Part shown: positions 55,805 through 64,000 of the stretch, one piece after another
Numbering within the stretch: the stretch's first letter is position 1
How the letters are laid out: each line of letters opens with the position of its first letter
NCBI GenBank assembly: GCA_016789265.1
Contig: JAEUQK010000014.1
Location: 110,040 to 174,039 of the forward strand
Source of the DNA: Blastocatellia bacterium
GTDB taxonomy: Bacteria; Acidobacteriota; Blastocatellia; Pyrinomonadales; Pyrinomonadaceae
DNA length: 64,000 nt
Direction of reading: 5' to 3'
Notes under the pieces: model-generated
Seen by the model: the letters and a program-made list of their open reading frames with translations, nothing else
Databases searched by the model: none
What the model was told of the DNA's origin: nothing
Made by a program: the position numbers and the translations under genes

Positions 55805-56686
55805 TCATTGGTAAATGTCCGTCGCACTCTTCGTCTTTGACCACTGGATACCTTCGACGTTTCGATCGATAGCCATTATCTTGTCGCTTAGATGGTCAGT
55901 GCTGTAGCTGAGCCGAAGATTAAGGTAATACTGAATCCGTCCGATCGGATTCGAATCGTCGGCCGGATCTAGCTGCCGCACCTCGGCGTCCAGTTTGTTC
56001 TTGGAAAATACCTTTCTCAGGAGGTTCTGCGTCACCTCGGTGTTTCTCGTTTTCACGGTTAGTTCCATCGATCGGAATGCCTGCTCCTGTTCCTTATACT
56101 CGAGGACGTAGAGCAGGACCAGCGAAAAGCCGCACAGTGCGATCCCAAGGTCCCACCGCCCGACACCCGAAGCTAATCCGAGAGCGAGACTGATCAAAAG
56201 TACGGTCACCTCTTTTGGATCGCGAATATTCGTCCTAAACCTCACGATCGAGACCGCAGCAAAGATCGCGAAGGCCCTGGCCGTGTTGTCACCGACGATC
56301 ATCATCAATGCCGCGGCGACCGCTGCCAGCAGGATCTGAGTTTGTGCAACATAGAGATTGCGCTGGAATAACGGAAAGTTCTTTCGCGGCCTGAATGCCA
56401 GTGCCGCTGCGAGGAGAACGGCTAGGATAAGGTGAAGCACGATGGAAATCGCGGTCTCCACCGCAGATGCGGTTTCCGGAGCGTTCGTACCCGTTGTGCC
56501 TTCAAGGGCAGACAATAACGGATTCTTCGTCGCCTCCGGGGTCGGCTGTTCCTGCTGCGCCCCCGCTTTCGCCGGTGCGGCCGCTGCGAAGACGGAAACA
56601 CCCTTACTGCCGGCTGCCAGGACCAAGACTCCAATACCGCTTACGGCGATAAGCAAGATCGTAAAGAGTTTTGTGGCCTGCATCAT
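55805..56686 (-). CDS. DUF4956 membrane protein
   Basis: The 293-residue protein has an N-terminal signal/anchor, a Pro/Ala-rich linker, then about four hydrophobic helices with the DUF4956 motif VSIVRFRTNIRDPKEVTVLL, and a soluble C-terminal domain of about 90 residues. In other bacteria DUF4956 genes, as I recall, often sit beside VTC-type polyphosphate polymerase and CotH kinase genes. Here it is third in an operon with ppk1 and a secreted kinase-like protein, each start overlapping the previous stop by 4 bp. Confidence 0.82.
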   Translation of the reverse strand: MMQATKLFTILLIAVSGIGVLVLAAGSKGVSVFAAAAPAKAGAQQEQPTPEATKNPLLSALEGTTGTNAPETASAVETAISIVLHLILAVLLAAALAFRPRKNFPLFQRNLYVAQTQILLAAVAAALMMIVGDNTARAFAIFAAVSIVRFRTNIRDPKEVTVLLISLALGLASGVGRWDLGIALCGFSLVLLYVLEYKEQEQAFRSMELTVKTRNTEVTQNLLRKVFSKNKLDAEVRQLDPADDSNPIGRIQYYLNLRLSYSTDHLSDKIMAIDRNVEGIQWSKTKSATDIYQ

Positions 56687-57627
56687 TTCTCCTTTTGAGC
56701 AAGGTTCTCGGCTCTAACGGCCTGTTGCAGTTCGCGGATCTTTCGCCGTACCGACGCAACATACATCGAGACCTCAGACGGCGAGAAGTTAGCCGCCCGA
56801 AATGCGTCGCGGATCTGATCATCATTCAACTTGCTCAGTCTCTCGCTCAGCCATTCGGCGTCGTCCACGGTGATCCCTTTGAACAATCCACGGTTCTTGC
56901 CTTTATATGACATCCGAACCTCACCGTTCTTTACTTCCTTGATAAAACTTGTCTTCGAGTAGACTCTTGGATTTCCAACCTTTCGCCCAAACCGGTATAT
57001 GATCGGAAGATTATTGTTCCCAAGCTTTCCAAACGTCGACCCGAGATCGCTTATGATGTAGTGTTTTTCACCACCGAAATCAAGCACTTTGTTCTGGAGG
57101 TCGATGACGTCCCAGTTGGTCATAAACACCATCATTATTTTGAGACCCTGGAGTTCACGCGTTCCAACGAACGGATTCGATCTCCATTTCCATTCTTCGA
57201 GACGCTCAACGTTGTCCGGCCTCGCCTCGAGCCGAACATTCTTAAACGTTCCTTTTCCCGGAATGGTGATCGTCGGGACCAGATAATTGATCTCGGTTTT
57301 GTATCCAAGGCCATACAATAGCCGGGCCGCTGCGGTCTCAGGCCTTGCTTCGCGGCCGAGTTTTGCCACCCAGATTCGGCCCGAACCGTCCCTTATTCGA
57401 TATTTCTTGTTGTGACCGTCTTTTTCTTCCTTGATCAGTTCGACACTGCTGAGGTCGGGTTTCATCTCGTCTCCGCCCGGACCGTCAAAAAGGTCGAGTG
57501 ACGCGGAGTTTACAGGTTCCCACATCACGTTGCGTAACGCTTCGCCGTTCTGCGCGTAGGCCGGATGAACGACCGCCGCAAATGTTAATGCGGCTAAGAG
57601 TGCATAGCTTCTGAAGTTCTGTTTCAT
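56683..57627 (-). CDS. Exported kinase-fold (HipA/Fam20/CotH-like) protein
   Basis: The 314-residue protein has a signal peptide (about 1-26, ending AYAQ). The body resembles a divergent protein-kinase fold: Lys89 in WVAKLG, Glu97 in ARPETAAARLLYGLGY, a catalytic-like TNWDVIDLQNK (Asp173, Asp176, Asn179) and a DFG-like SDLGSTFGKLG (Asp194). It sits between ppk1 and the DUF4956 gene with 4-bp overlaps on both sides. I cannot name the family; a periplasmic kinase or polyphosphate/phosphate-handling enzyme is a guess from fold motifs and context. Confidence 0.65.
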   Translation of the reverse strand: MKQNFRSYALLAALTFAAVVHPAYAQNGEALRNVMWEPVNSASLDLFDGPGGDEMKPDLSSVELIKEEKDGHNKKYRIRDGSGRIWVAKLGREARPETAAARLLYGLGYKTEINYLVPTITIPGKGTFKNVRLEARPDNVERLEEWKWRSNPFVGTRELQGLKIMMVFMTNWDVIDLQNKVLDFGGEKHYIISDLGSTFGKLGNNNLPIIYRFGRKVGNPRVYSKTSFIKEVKNGEVRMSYKGKNRGLFKGITVDDAEWLSERLSKLNDDQIRDAFRAANFSPSEVSMYVASVRRKIRELQQAVRAENLAQKEK

Positions 57628-59801
57628 GTTCCTGTCCCCCCAAAGTTCGTTTCTAATGGTGCTCTTCCAATGTGCCCGAGCGTGTTATTTTTTGACTGAA
57701 ATGACAATTGTGCGTCGAACTTCTCGCCGGCCGCCTCGGGCTTGAGATATGTCCCGTCAGGCTGAAGTACCCGCGCTTTCACATTGTCGCGGAGGTAAGA
57801 CGGTAAATACTCTTCCTTGAGAAAGTCCCTAAGCTGCGGGTCGTCAACCGGAACGACCACTTCAACACGGCGATCGAGGTTTCGGGGCATCCAGTCAGAG
57901 CTTCCGATATACACCTGGTGATCGCCTCCGTTCTCAAAGAAATATACCCTGCTGTGTTCGAGCAATCGTCCGACAATGCTTCTGACACGGATCCTGTCGG
58001 AGAGGCCCGGAATACCGGGACGCAGGGTGCATACTCCGCGAACTATCAGGTCGATCTCGACGCCGGCCTGTGACGCTTCGTAGAGCCGGTTCACGATGTC
58101 CTGGTCGGCCAGGCGGTTGATCTTTGCAATAATTCGAGCTTTTCGCCCCAGTTTTGCGTGATCGATCTCGCGGTCGATCATTTCGAACATCCGTTGGCGA
58201 AGATTGATCGGTGCGATGAGAGCTTTATTAATGTGCTTTGGCTCGTGATAGACCGTCAGGTAATTGAACAGATTTGAAACGTCCTCGGCAATGCTTTCGG
58301 CACACGTCAGGAGGCCAAGGTCCGTATATACGGTCGAGGTCGCCGGATTGTAGTTTCCCGTGGCGAGATGCACGTATCGCTTAAGTCGGTCGCCTTCGCG
58401 CCTCACAATAAGTGTAGTTTTTGCATGTGTTTTCAGTCCGAGGAGTCCATAAACAACATGTACACCGGCCTCCTCAAGACGCCTGCCCCATTCGATATTT
58501 TTCGCCTCGTCAAACCTCGCCTTGATCTCTACAAGGGCCGTCACCTGCTTTCCGTTCTCGCTTGCTCTAATGAGAAGCGGAGCGATCGGAGAATCTTCGC
58601 CGATCCTGTAAAGGCACATTTTGATCGCAAGCACATCCGGATCGTCGGCGGCCTCGCGGATCATTTCCGTCACGGTGCTGTACGGATTGAACGGATGGTG
58701 AAGCAGTACATCGCCTTGTTTGATAATGTCGAAGATCGATTCATCACTCTTAAGGCGATCGGGTATTTGTGAGCGGATAGGCGCTTCCTTAAGGTCAGGC
58801 CGGTTTAGGTTTGCGATCTTCCAGAGGTCAACGCTTTTCAATGGGCCTTCAACCTCGTAAATGTCATCAGGCTCGATGTTTAGCGAACGGACAAGGTAAT
58901 CTACCGTTGATCGAGGCATGAACTGCGAAACTTCGAGGCGAATGACATCTCCGAACCTACGTTCTTTTAGGTTCTCTTCCATCGTCTCAAGAAGATCTTC
59001 GGTTTCCGATTCTCTCAATTCGAGGTCGCCGTCGCGCGTGATCCGAAATACGCTGCAGTCGGCCGTTCCTTCGATCGGTACGATCTTGGAGATGTTTGCA
59101 ATAACGATCTCTTCGATGAGCACAAAGCGGCTGTCCCCTTCGCCTGCGGGTACGAAACGCTGAAGAAACTCAGGTATCTCGATCCGCACGAAGAACTCGT
59201 CGCCGATCTTTGCGAATGCCCTTGCGACCCGCTTTGTCAGCCGTGGGCGAATAGAGAGACCGATGTTGAGCGTACCGCCCGAAATGTACGGGAACGGATG
59301 GGTCGGGTCGACGGCCTGCGGTGTTAGTACTGCGGCGATATGATCGTCGAAGTACTTATCCAATTCAGATCTCTCCGCAGGATGAAGCTGGCTGTACGAT
59401 TCCAATGCGATCCCACAGTCGGCAAGAGCAGGGATAACCTCGCGATTCAGGCAATTGGCGTGAATCGCAGACAGTCTCACGACTTTCTTCCTGATCTCCG
59501 TGAGCAGTTCCGGCCTGGAATATCCGTCCGGCGAAACCTCGGAGCGAGTGCCGAGCTTTTCCTTCAGGCCGGATACACGGATCATGAAAAACTCATCCAA
59601 GTTAGAGGCGAAGATCGCCAAAAACTTAAGCCGCTCGAGCAGAGGGTTTGAGGAATCGAGTGCCTCATCGAGGACGTTGCCGTAAAACTCAAGCAAGCTC
59701 AGGTCACGGTTTATGAATCTTGCCTGTGCCGCTGCCGGAACGGTAGCGGATGGACCTTGCTGACGGTCAATAAGAGCCAGTTGGTGCACGGGTTTTGCCA
59801 T
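57624..59801 (-). CDS. ppk1: Polyphosphate kinase 1
   Basis: The 725-residue protein is a full-length PPK1. It has FINRDLSLLEF near residues 27-37, two phospholipase-D-like catalytic halves, the phosphorylated histidine in LGLKTHAKTTLI, and IDLIVRGVCTLRPGIPGLS (two short blocks). It reversibly makes polyphosphate from ATP at the membrane. It is the first gene of a three-gene operon with the kinase-like protein and DUF4956. Confidence 0.95.
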   Translation of the reverse strand: MAKPVHQLALIDRQQGPSATVPAAAQARFINRDLSLLEFYGNVLDEALDSSNPLLERLKFLAIFASNLDEFFMIRVSGLKEKLGTRSEVSPDGYSRPELLTEIRKKVVRLSAIHANCLNREVIPALADCGIALESYSQLHPAERSELDKYFDDHIAAVLTPQAVDPTHPFPYISGGTLNIGLSIRPRLTKRVARAFAKIGDEFFVRIEIPEFLQRFVPAGEGDSRFVLIEEIVIANISKIVPIEGTADCSVFRITRDGDLELRESETEDLLETMEENLKERRFGDVIRLEVSQFMPRSTVDYLVRSLNIEPDDIYEVEGPLKSVDLWKIANLNRPDLKEAPIRSQIPDRLKSDESIFDIIKQGDVLLHHPFNPYSTVTEMIREAADDPDVLAIKMCLYRIGEDSPIAPLLIRASENGKQVTALVEIKARFDEAKNIEWGRRLEEAGVHVVYGLLGLKTHAKTTLIVRREGDRLKRYVHLATGNYNPATSTVYTDLGLLTCAESIAEDVSNLFNYLTVYHEPKHINKALIAPINLRQRMFEMIDREIDHAKLGRKARIIAKINRLADQDIVNRLYEASQAGVEIDLIVRGVCTLRPGIPGLSDRIRVRSIVGRLLEHSRVYFFENGGDHQVYIGSSDWMPRNLDRRVEVVVPVDDPQLRDFLKEEYLPSYLRDNVKARVLQPDGTYLKPEAAGEKFDAQLSFQSKNNTLGHIGRAPLETNFGGTGT

Positions 59802-59934
59802 ATTTCTGTCGCGGCGGGTTCGAAACTAACGCCTGCCGGCGAAAACGAATTGGCAAACGGCGTGCCTGAAGCTTGACCATTGCGTAAAAGACTGATAGGA
59901 AAGCGCTTGTCGCGGTCATCACGCTAAGAAGGGA

Positions 59935-59973
59935 AGACTAAAAAGTGAATCAAAATCGTTCACTTTTTAGTCT
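59935..59973. terminator. Long inverted repeat between the 2Fe-2S gene and ppk1
   Basis: AGACTAAAAAGTGAA and its perfect reverse complement make a 15-bp stem with a 9-nt loop. It sits about 95 bp after the 2Fe-2S gene stop, on the minus strand, with its own A/T-rich stem, and probably ends that transcript. The rest of 59802-60067 shows no gene. Confidence 0.55.
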
Positions 59974-60067
59974 GCTATGACTTGGTTTTGGTATTGGGCC
60001 TAAACGCGATCGAAAGACTGGCATGGGAACAATGATCGATCGGCCTGCTGTGCCGAAAGAACAGTTT

Positions 60068-61105
60068 CTATTCGCCCGAAGCGGCAGATGCTATCGTCTC
60101 CCGTAGTTTCTTGGCTGACGTCGTGGCGGGTTCGAGTTCGACATCTTCCACGTTTCCGCGAACCTTTTTGCCAAACACTGCGTTCCATGGCGGGATCACT
60201 ATCGAAACATTGCCAGTGGCCTTCGCCTGACAGGCAAGTCGCATGAAAGGTTTCGTGTCGTCCGGCTGGTTGTACCCAAAGACCTTCATTTGTTTTCTTT
60301 CGCGGGCCGAAGGTTCGGAAAGTTTTTCCTGTCCGCCGACCACGCCGACCCAACAAGTTCCGCATGAGGCTGAAGTACATTCGATAGGCACCGGGCCGTC
60401 CCAGCAGCGGGAATCGAGCGATTGCCAATCGCGGGTGTGGTCTTTTTGCGACGCGGACGCGATCTCCTCTTCGTTGATGATCTTAAACTTGCCCGTTGAG
60501 GCAAATGCATCAAAAGCAACCGAGAACTGCTTATCAACAGTTTTCAGAAATCCAAAAATTCCTTGCGAATCGTCTTTCGCGCGTTCAGCTACTATCTCGT
60601 TCGGTGACTTTGTCATTATGCCTTCAGGTTTCTGGGCGATACCGGACGCGGCCTTCAGTTCATCATATCCAGCCTGTGCCAACGTCATAAGGCCGATCGC
60701 TGAAATAGCGGTTGTCAGAGATTGGTCCGCCTTGGAGGTTTTAGCAACCTCAGCGGCGATTCCTTTTATCTCCGCCGCGATGTCTATAAACGCAGCTGCG
60801 TTTTCGGCACGCGCTGTTATTGCCTGCTTGACCTGCGGCCAATATCGATGGCCGTAGAGAAAGCGGTGCGAGGTATCGATCTTATCGAGCACACCGAAAT
60901 CGCCCTGCAAGTTGATGCCCTTCATAGCCTCTTCCACGTTCTCGGCCGATTCCAGATACCGAACGAGGTCCAACGGATAAAAGCGGAACCATATCTGTAG
61001 GGCGTTACGGTCAACTTCGTGAATCTCCGGCAGCAGTTTTGCAATGGCGGCAAGCCAATCCGCCTCGGTATGGCTCTCAACAGCTTCAATGAATGCAGTG
61101 TTCAT
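60068..61105 (-). CDS. 2Fe-2S ferredoxin-domain protein with novel helical N-terminal domain
   Basis: The 345-residue protein ends in a plant-type 2Fe-2S domain (about 205-325) with ligands Cys243-x4-Cys248-x2-Cys251-x40-Cys292. The first 200 residues are helical, with hydrophobic repeats but no signal peptide, and match no domain I know (WFRFYPLDLVRYL, FLYGHRYWPQVK). No reductase or partner gene is adjacent. It may be a soluble electron carrier fused to a binding domain. Confidence 0.72.
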   Translation of the reverse strand: MNTAFIEAVESHTEADWLAAIAKLLPEIHEVDRNALQIWFRFYPLDLVRYLESAENVEEAMKGINLQGDFGVLDKIDTSHRFLYGHRYWPQVKQAITARAENAAAFIDIAAEIKGIAAEVAKTSKADQSLTTAISAIGLMTLAQAGYDELKAASGIAQKPEGIMTKSPNEIVAERAKDDSQGIFGFLKTVDKQFSVAFDAFASTGKFKIINEEEIASASQKDHTRDWQSLDSRCWDGPVPIECTSASCGTCWVGVVGGQEKLSEPSARERKQMKVFGYNQPDDTKPFMRLACQAKATGNVSIVIPPWNAVFGKKVRGNVEDVELEPATTSAKKLRETIASAASGE

Positions 61106-61306
61106 AGTCTCGATCCTATTCGTTTAAGCAAACGAGTATTAAAGCAAAAAGATCTTGTCTCCGCAATCAGCACCCGTTAAGTGTGGGGGGGTGCCGGGCT
61201 GTGTGGCTTAAGTGCCGTGGAACATAGGTTCTCGGTATTCTCGTAAGGGACTTGTTTGGTGTTAGAATAGGGTGTTTTCTTCAATCCTCAATAGACCTAG
61301 CTACAT

Positions 61307-61942
61307 ATGAAACAAATTGCCCGTGTATTGACCCTTGCTGCGGTCATTGTTTGTTTTGGGACGTGCGTTGCGACGGCGCAGAAGCCGGACACGTATAAGG
61401 AGCTCGTAACGAAACTGAAGGCCGGCGACACTAAGATCGATTTCAAAGCGATCAGGATCGCAAGTCTCGATTCCGAAGAGAAAGACGCGGGCGAAGCCGA
61501 CAAAGAACTGCGCCGAAAGGCGACCGAGGCATTGAATGCCAAGAAGTTCAAAGAAGCAATGAGGGCAGGCGAAGAAGCGCTCAAGGGGGGCTATCTGGAC
61601 ATTGATACGCATCTCATAATGGCGTTGGCCGCCCGGGGAGCCGGCGACAAGGCAAAATTCGAGTTTCATCAGGCCGTTTATGTGGGCTTGATCAACTCGA
61701 TCCTGGGCAGCGGTGACGGAAAGTCAACGAAAACCGCCTATGTGGTGATCAATGTCGGTGAAGAATATTCGGTATTGGCGGCCCTTGAACTGAAGCGGGG
61801 CAGTCAGGCAGTTCTTGACGAGGGCGGCCATAAATACGACGTTCTGACCGCCACGGATCCGAAAACAAACGAATCTGAAAAGGTCTATTTCAATATCGAC
61901 GCCGTTTGGAAGGGTTACGAAAAGGTTCTTAAAAAACCTTGA
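61307..61942 (+). CDS. DUF4919 exported protein
   Basis: The 211-residue protein has a signal peptide (about 1-23, ending ATAQ), then the pattern PDTYKELVTKLKAGDTKIDF, recalled from DUF4919. A helical, TPR-like middle and a beta end follow. Function unknown. It is followed 15 bp later by the DUF1003 gene on the same strand. Confidence 0.75.
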   Translation: MKQIARVLTLAAVIVCFGTCVATAQKPDTYKELVTKLKAGDTKIDFKAIRIASLDSEEKDAGEADKELRRKATEALNAKKFKEAMRAGEEALKGGYLDIDTHLIMALAARGAGDKAKFEFHQAVYVGLINSILGSGDGKSTKTAYVVINVGEEYSVLAALELKRGSQAVLDEGGHKYDVLTATDPKTNESEKVYFNIDAVWKGYEKVLKKP

Positions 61943-61957
61943 TACATGTAGATTGTC

Positions 61958-62494
61958 ATGGAGAAGAGAACAAACGAAACGATCGAAGATCACACAAAGC
62001 ACAACATTCAGAAGGTAGTTGAGATCGAACAGAGCCACTTGAAGAGGCGGACGTTCGGTGAGCGCTTGGCGGAGAAGATCGCTGTTTTCTCAGGTTCCAC
62101 TTGGTTTGCGATCTTAAATCTGGTTTGGTTCGTCGGCTGGATAGGATTTAACGTAGCTGCACCGGACGATCTGCAATTCGACCCTTATCCTTTCACCTTT
62201 TTGACATTGATGGTTTCGCTTGAGGCGATCTTTCTGTCGGTCTTCATTCTGATCGCCCAAAACCAGGAAGCCCGGCTCACCGAACATCGCGACCATCTCG
62301 ATCTTCAGATCAACCTCCTTGCCGAGCAGGAGAACACGAAAATGCTCGAGCTGCTGGAGGCAATTGCAGAAAAAGTAGGTATAGAGTCTGATCACGAAGC
62401 GATAAGGGCATTGAAAGAGCCGGCCGAACCAGAAAAGCTCTCCGAACAGATCGAAAATTTCGAGAAAGGGAAAGTCTCCGGCCGGGAAAATTGA
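61958..62494 (+). CDS. DUF1003 family membrane protein
   Basis: The 178-residue protein has a helical N-terminus, two membrane helices (about 49-67 and 82-105) linked by a short loop containing DDLQFDPYPF, and a C-terminal coiled coil (ARLTEHRDHLDLQINLL). This fits DUF1003, membrane proteins of unknown function often found in acidobacteria and proteobacteria. Confidence 0.83.
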   Translation: MEKRTNETIEDHTKHNIQKVVEIEQSHLKRRTFGERLAEKIAVFSGSTWFAILNLVWFVGWIGFNVAAPDDLQFDPYPFTFLTLMVSLEAIFLSVFILIAQNQEARLTEHRDHLDLQINLLAEQENTKMLELLEAIAEKVGIESDHEAIRALKEPAEPEKLSEQIENFEKGKVSGREN

Positions 62495-62530
62495 CCACTT
62501 TCTTAAGTACCCGAAATTGTGTTCCCTCCC

Positions 62531-62559
62531 TTGACAGCAAATCGGTAAAATCATAATAT
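62531..62559 (+). promoter_or_regulatory. Strong sigma-70 promoter of the str operon
   Basis: TTGACA (62531-62536), 17-bp spacer, TAATAT (62554-62559). The predicted start near 62566 leaves a long untranslated leader of about 345 nt before rpsL. Confidence 0.85.
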
Positions 62560-62565
62560 CTAGAG

Positions 62566-62911
62566 TTTCGGACTTTGACGGTTCGGGTATTAGTGTGGCT
62601 GTAGGTGCGGCCAACACTCAGATTTTTGAAAGCTTTAACAGGAATTGTAGCGTAAAGGATGCCGCACCAACGGCGTTTGGGATCTCAACTGCAGACGGGG
62701 CGTCTGCGTTCCACATGCCACGCTACAGCAAAGTTCTGCTTTCGACTATCTTTCAAAATTACTAATTCAACCAGCAAGTGCTGCTTGAGCTAACTGCCGA
62801 ACATGTTCGGCAAGAGTCAGGTGAGACGTTAGTTTTGCCTTTTGAAAGTCCGGCAAATTTGATTTTGCCGAAAAGCGAGCAACAAACTGAAGTTTGTTGG
62901 ACAGATAAGAT
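62566..62911 (+). promoter_or_regulatory. Long rpsL leader region
   Basis: This leader has no convincing gene. It holds an 18-bp perfect palindrome TGCCGAACATGTTCGGCA (62795-62812) and then a hairpin repeat (62848-62902) next to the ribosome-binding region. Its length and structure suggest post-transcriptional control of the str operon, though E. coli-type S7 regulation acts elsewhere in the operon. Confidence 0.5.
62848..62902 (+). repeat. Hairpin repeat copy A, before rpsL
   Basis: GTCCGGCAAA (62848-62857) can pair with TTTGTTGGAC (62893-62902), with two G-U pairs. Inside lies a second small hairpin (CGGCAAA/TTTTGCCG) and AACAAACT-GA-AGTTTGTT. The element ends 9 nt before the rpsL ATG. A related copy sits before fusA. 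Confidence 0.65.
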
Positions 62912-63292
62912 ATGCCGACTATTAATCAATTGGTTCGCAAGGGCCGCGAGAGAGTCAAATACAAAACAGCCAGCCCGGCTTTGCAGGCAAATCCGCAAAA
63001 ACGAGGGGTTTGCACGCGTGTTTATACTTCGACGCCGAAGAAACCTAACTCGGCACTTCGAAAGGTCGCACGTGTTCGTCTGACCAACCAGATCGAGGTA
63101 ACCACCTACATTCCGGGTATCGGCCACAACCTGCAGGAGCACTCGATCGTGCTTATCCGCGGCGGCCGTGTAAAGGACCTTCCGGGTGTGCGTTATCACA
63201 TCATCCGCGGAACGCTTGATGCCTCGGGCGTCGCGAACCGCAATCAGGCCCGTTCGAAGTACGGGGCTAAGCGTCCTAAAGGAGCTAAGTAA
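62912..63292 (+). CDS. rpsL: 30S ribosomal protein S12
   Basis: The 126-residue protein starts [19 protein letters not shown] and has the decoding loops [20 protein letters not shown] and [18 protein letters not shown]. The lysines at the streptomycin-resistance sites (TPKKPNS and RVKDLP) are wild-type. It is the first gene of the str operon, 7 bp before rpsG. Confidence 0.97.
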   Translation: MPTINQLVRKGRERVKYKTASPALQANPQKRGVCTRVYTSTPKKPNSALRKVARVRLTNQIEVTTYIPGIGHNLQEHSIVLIRGGRVKDLPGVRYHIIRGTLDASGVANRNQARSKYGAKRPKGAK

Positions 63293-63299
63293 TTAAGGT

Positions 63300-63770
63300 A
63301 TGGCACGAAGAAGAGTAGCAGAACGCAGAGAGATCCTGCCTGATCCGATCTTTAACAGCCAGTTGGTGACCAAGTTCATCAACGGAATGATGTGGGAAGG
63401 CAAAAAGTCGGTTGCCGAGAGCATCTTCTACGGAGCGATGGATAAGATCGCCGAGAAGACGGGCGAAGAACCGCTAAAGGTATTCAAGAAAGCGATCGAG
63501 AACGTCGCTCCGACGCTCGAGGTCAAATCGCGACGTATCGGCGGTGCCACCTACCAGGTGCCCCTCGAAGTAAGCCGCGACCGCCGGAACGCACTCGCGA
63601 TCCGCTGGATCGTTTCGAACGCACGGGGACGCAGTGAAAAAACGATGCAGGACAGGCTGGTTGGAGAGCTGCTTGATTCGAATTCAGGACGAGGCGGTGC
63701 GATCAAGAAGAAGGACGACGTCCACCGAATGGCAGAAGCGAACAAGGCGTTCGCGCATTACAGGTTTTAG
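63300..63770 (+). CDS. rpsG: 30S ribosomal protein S7
   Basis: The 156-residue protein has the S7 pattern: [41 protein letters not shown] (adjacent blocks) and the C-terminal [17 protein letters not shown]. It binds 16S rRNA and is often the translational regulator of the str operon. A repeat element starts at its last base. Confidence 0.97.
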   Translation: MARRRVAERREILPDPIFNSQLVTKFINGMMWEGKKSVAESIFYGAMDKIAEKTGEEPLKVFKKAIENVAPTLEVKSRRIGGATYQVPLEVSRDRRNALAIRWIVSNARGRSEKTMQDRLVGELLDSNSGRGGAIKKKDDVHRMAEANKAFAHYRF

Positions 63771-63821
63771 TCCGACGAACTTCAGTTTGTCGAGGGTACA
63801 ACAAACTAGGGTTTGTTGGAC
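63770..63821 (+). repeat. Hairpin repeat copy B, between rpsG and fusA
   Basis: GTCCGACGAACT (63770-63781) pairs along its whole length with GGTTTGTTGGAC (63810-63821), allowing G-U pairs. An inner AGTTTGT/ACAAACT pairing closes the stem further. The 3' arm leads straight into the fusA ribosome-binding region, 6 nt before the ATG. It matches copy A in its 3' half (AACAAACT, GTTTGTTGGAC). Confidence 0.7.
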
Positions 63822-63827
63822 GGATTT

Positions 63828-64000
63828 ATGGCTAACATAAGTTTAGACAAGTACAGAAATATCGGGATCATGGCCCACATCGACGCGGGCAAGACCACTA
63901 CGACCGAACGCGTCCTGTTTTACACGGGCGTGTCGCACAAGATCGGCGAGGTCCACGAAGGAACTGCGACGATGGACTGGATGGAACAGGAGCAGGAGCG
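63828..64000 (+). CDS. fusA: Elongation factor G, N-terminal fragment
   Basis: The frame runs from the ATG at 63828 off the window edge. The 57 visible residues include [20 protein letters not shown], the EF-G G1 motif, and [14 protein letters not shown], leading into the G2/G3 region. It follows rpsG in the standard str order. Only the first part of the GTPase domain is seen. Confidence 0.96.
   Translation, partial: MANISLDKYRNIGIMAHIDAGKTTTTERVLFYTGVSHKIGEVHEGTATMDWMEQEQE

Overview
The window is a gene-dense bacterial chromosome segment at roughly 50% G+C. It probably comes from an Acidobacteriota member, most likely class Blastocatellia. That placement is my inference from gene content: a VWFA-related protein of the acidobacterial type, several Ser/Thr-kinase receptors, TonB/TPR proteins, DUF7009, DUF4919 and YwiC-like genes. 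No taxonomic search was possible. Most genes sit in short operons with overlapping stop/start codons, and many promoters match a standard sigma-70 consensus.

Layout. 0-3.7 kb (minus): obg-nadD-rsfS-rlmH-dksA-comF, a ribosome-maturation/NAD operon. 3.8-4.6 kb: a stand-alone, highly structured RNA of about 500 nt with its own promoter and terminator, preceded by a helically phased row of DnaA-box-like sequences. 4.7-9.6 kb: two exported basic proteins, rplU-rpmA, hpt, and an rpiB-deoC pair with N-terminal extensions like those of bacterial-microcompartment cargo. 9.6-21.3 kb: TonB/TPR protein, a predicted pseudokinase, ECF sigma/anti-sigma, msrPQ, a DnaC-like ATPase, a receiver-like protein, S41 peptidase with TetR, creatininase and rarA.

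21.3-38.7 kb is the accessory highlight: a ten-gene respiratory operon. Its products are a GltD-like flavin/FeS protein, a Rieske protein, cytochrome b, a seven-haem cytochrome c, a Tat-exported NarG/NxrA-like molybdoenzyme, a membrane protein, a NarH-like subunit, a haem-b gamma lipoprotein, a hemerythrin and a NarJ/TorD chaperone. Next to it lie ywiC, the di-iron repair gene ric, a DUF7009 gene, a Crp/Fnr regulator without FNR iron-sulfur cysteines, and a porin. Four near-identical Crp/Fnr boxes lie before the operon, ric, DUF7009 and the porin; at three of them a -10 hexamer sits at or within one base of the class II position. Together they look like a self-contained nitrate/nitrite respiration regulon.

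38.7-54 kb: tRNA-Phe, recA, a membrane Ser/Thr kinase with a VWA protein, xseA/xseB, a peroxiredoxin whose peroxidatic position is an in-frame UGA followed by a SECIS-like hairpin (a probable exported selenoprotein), a Bax-inhibitor-like protein, an MFS transporter, a papain-like protein and GTP-type PEP carboxykinase. 54-62.5 kb: a DMT transporter, an exported tyrosine phosphatase, the operon ppk1 / secreted kinase-like protein / DUF4956, a 2Fe-2S protein, DUF4919 and DUF1003 proteins. 62.5-64 kb: the str operon rpsL-rpsG-fusA (fusA cut by the window edge), with a repeated hairpin element directly before the rpsL and fusA ribosome-binding regions.
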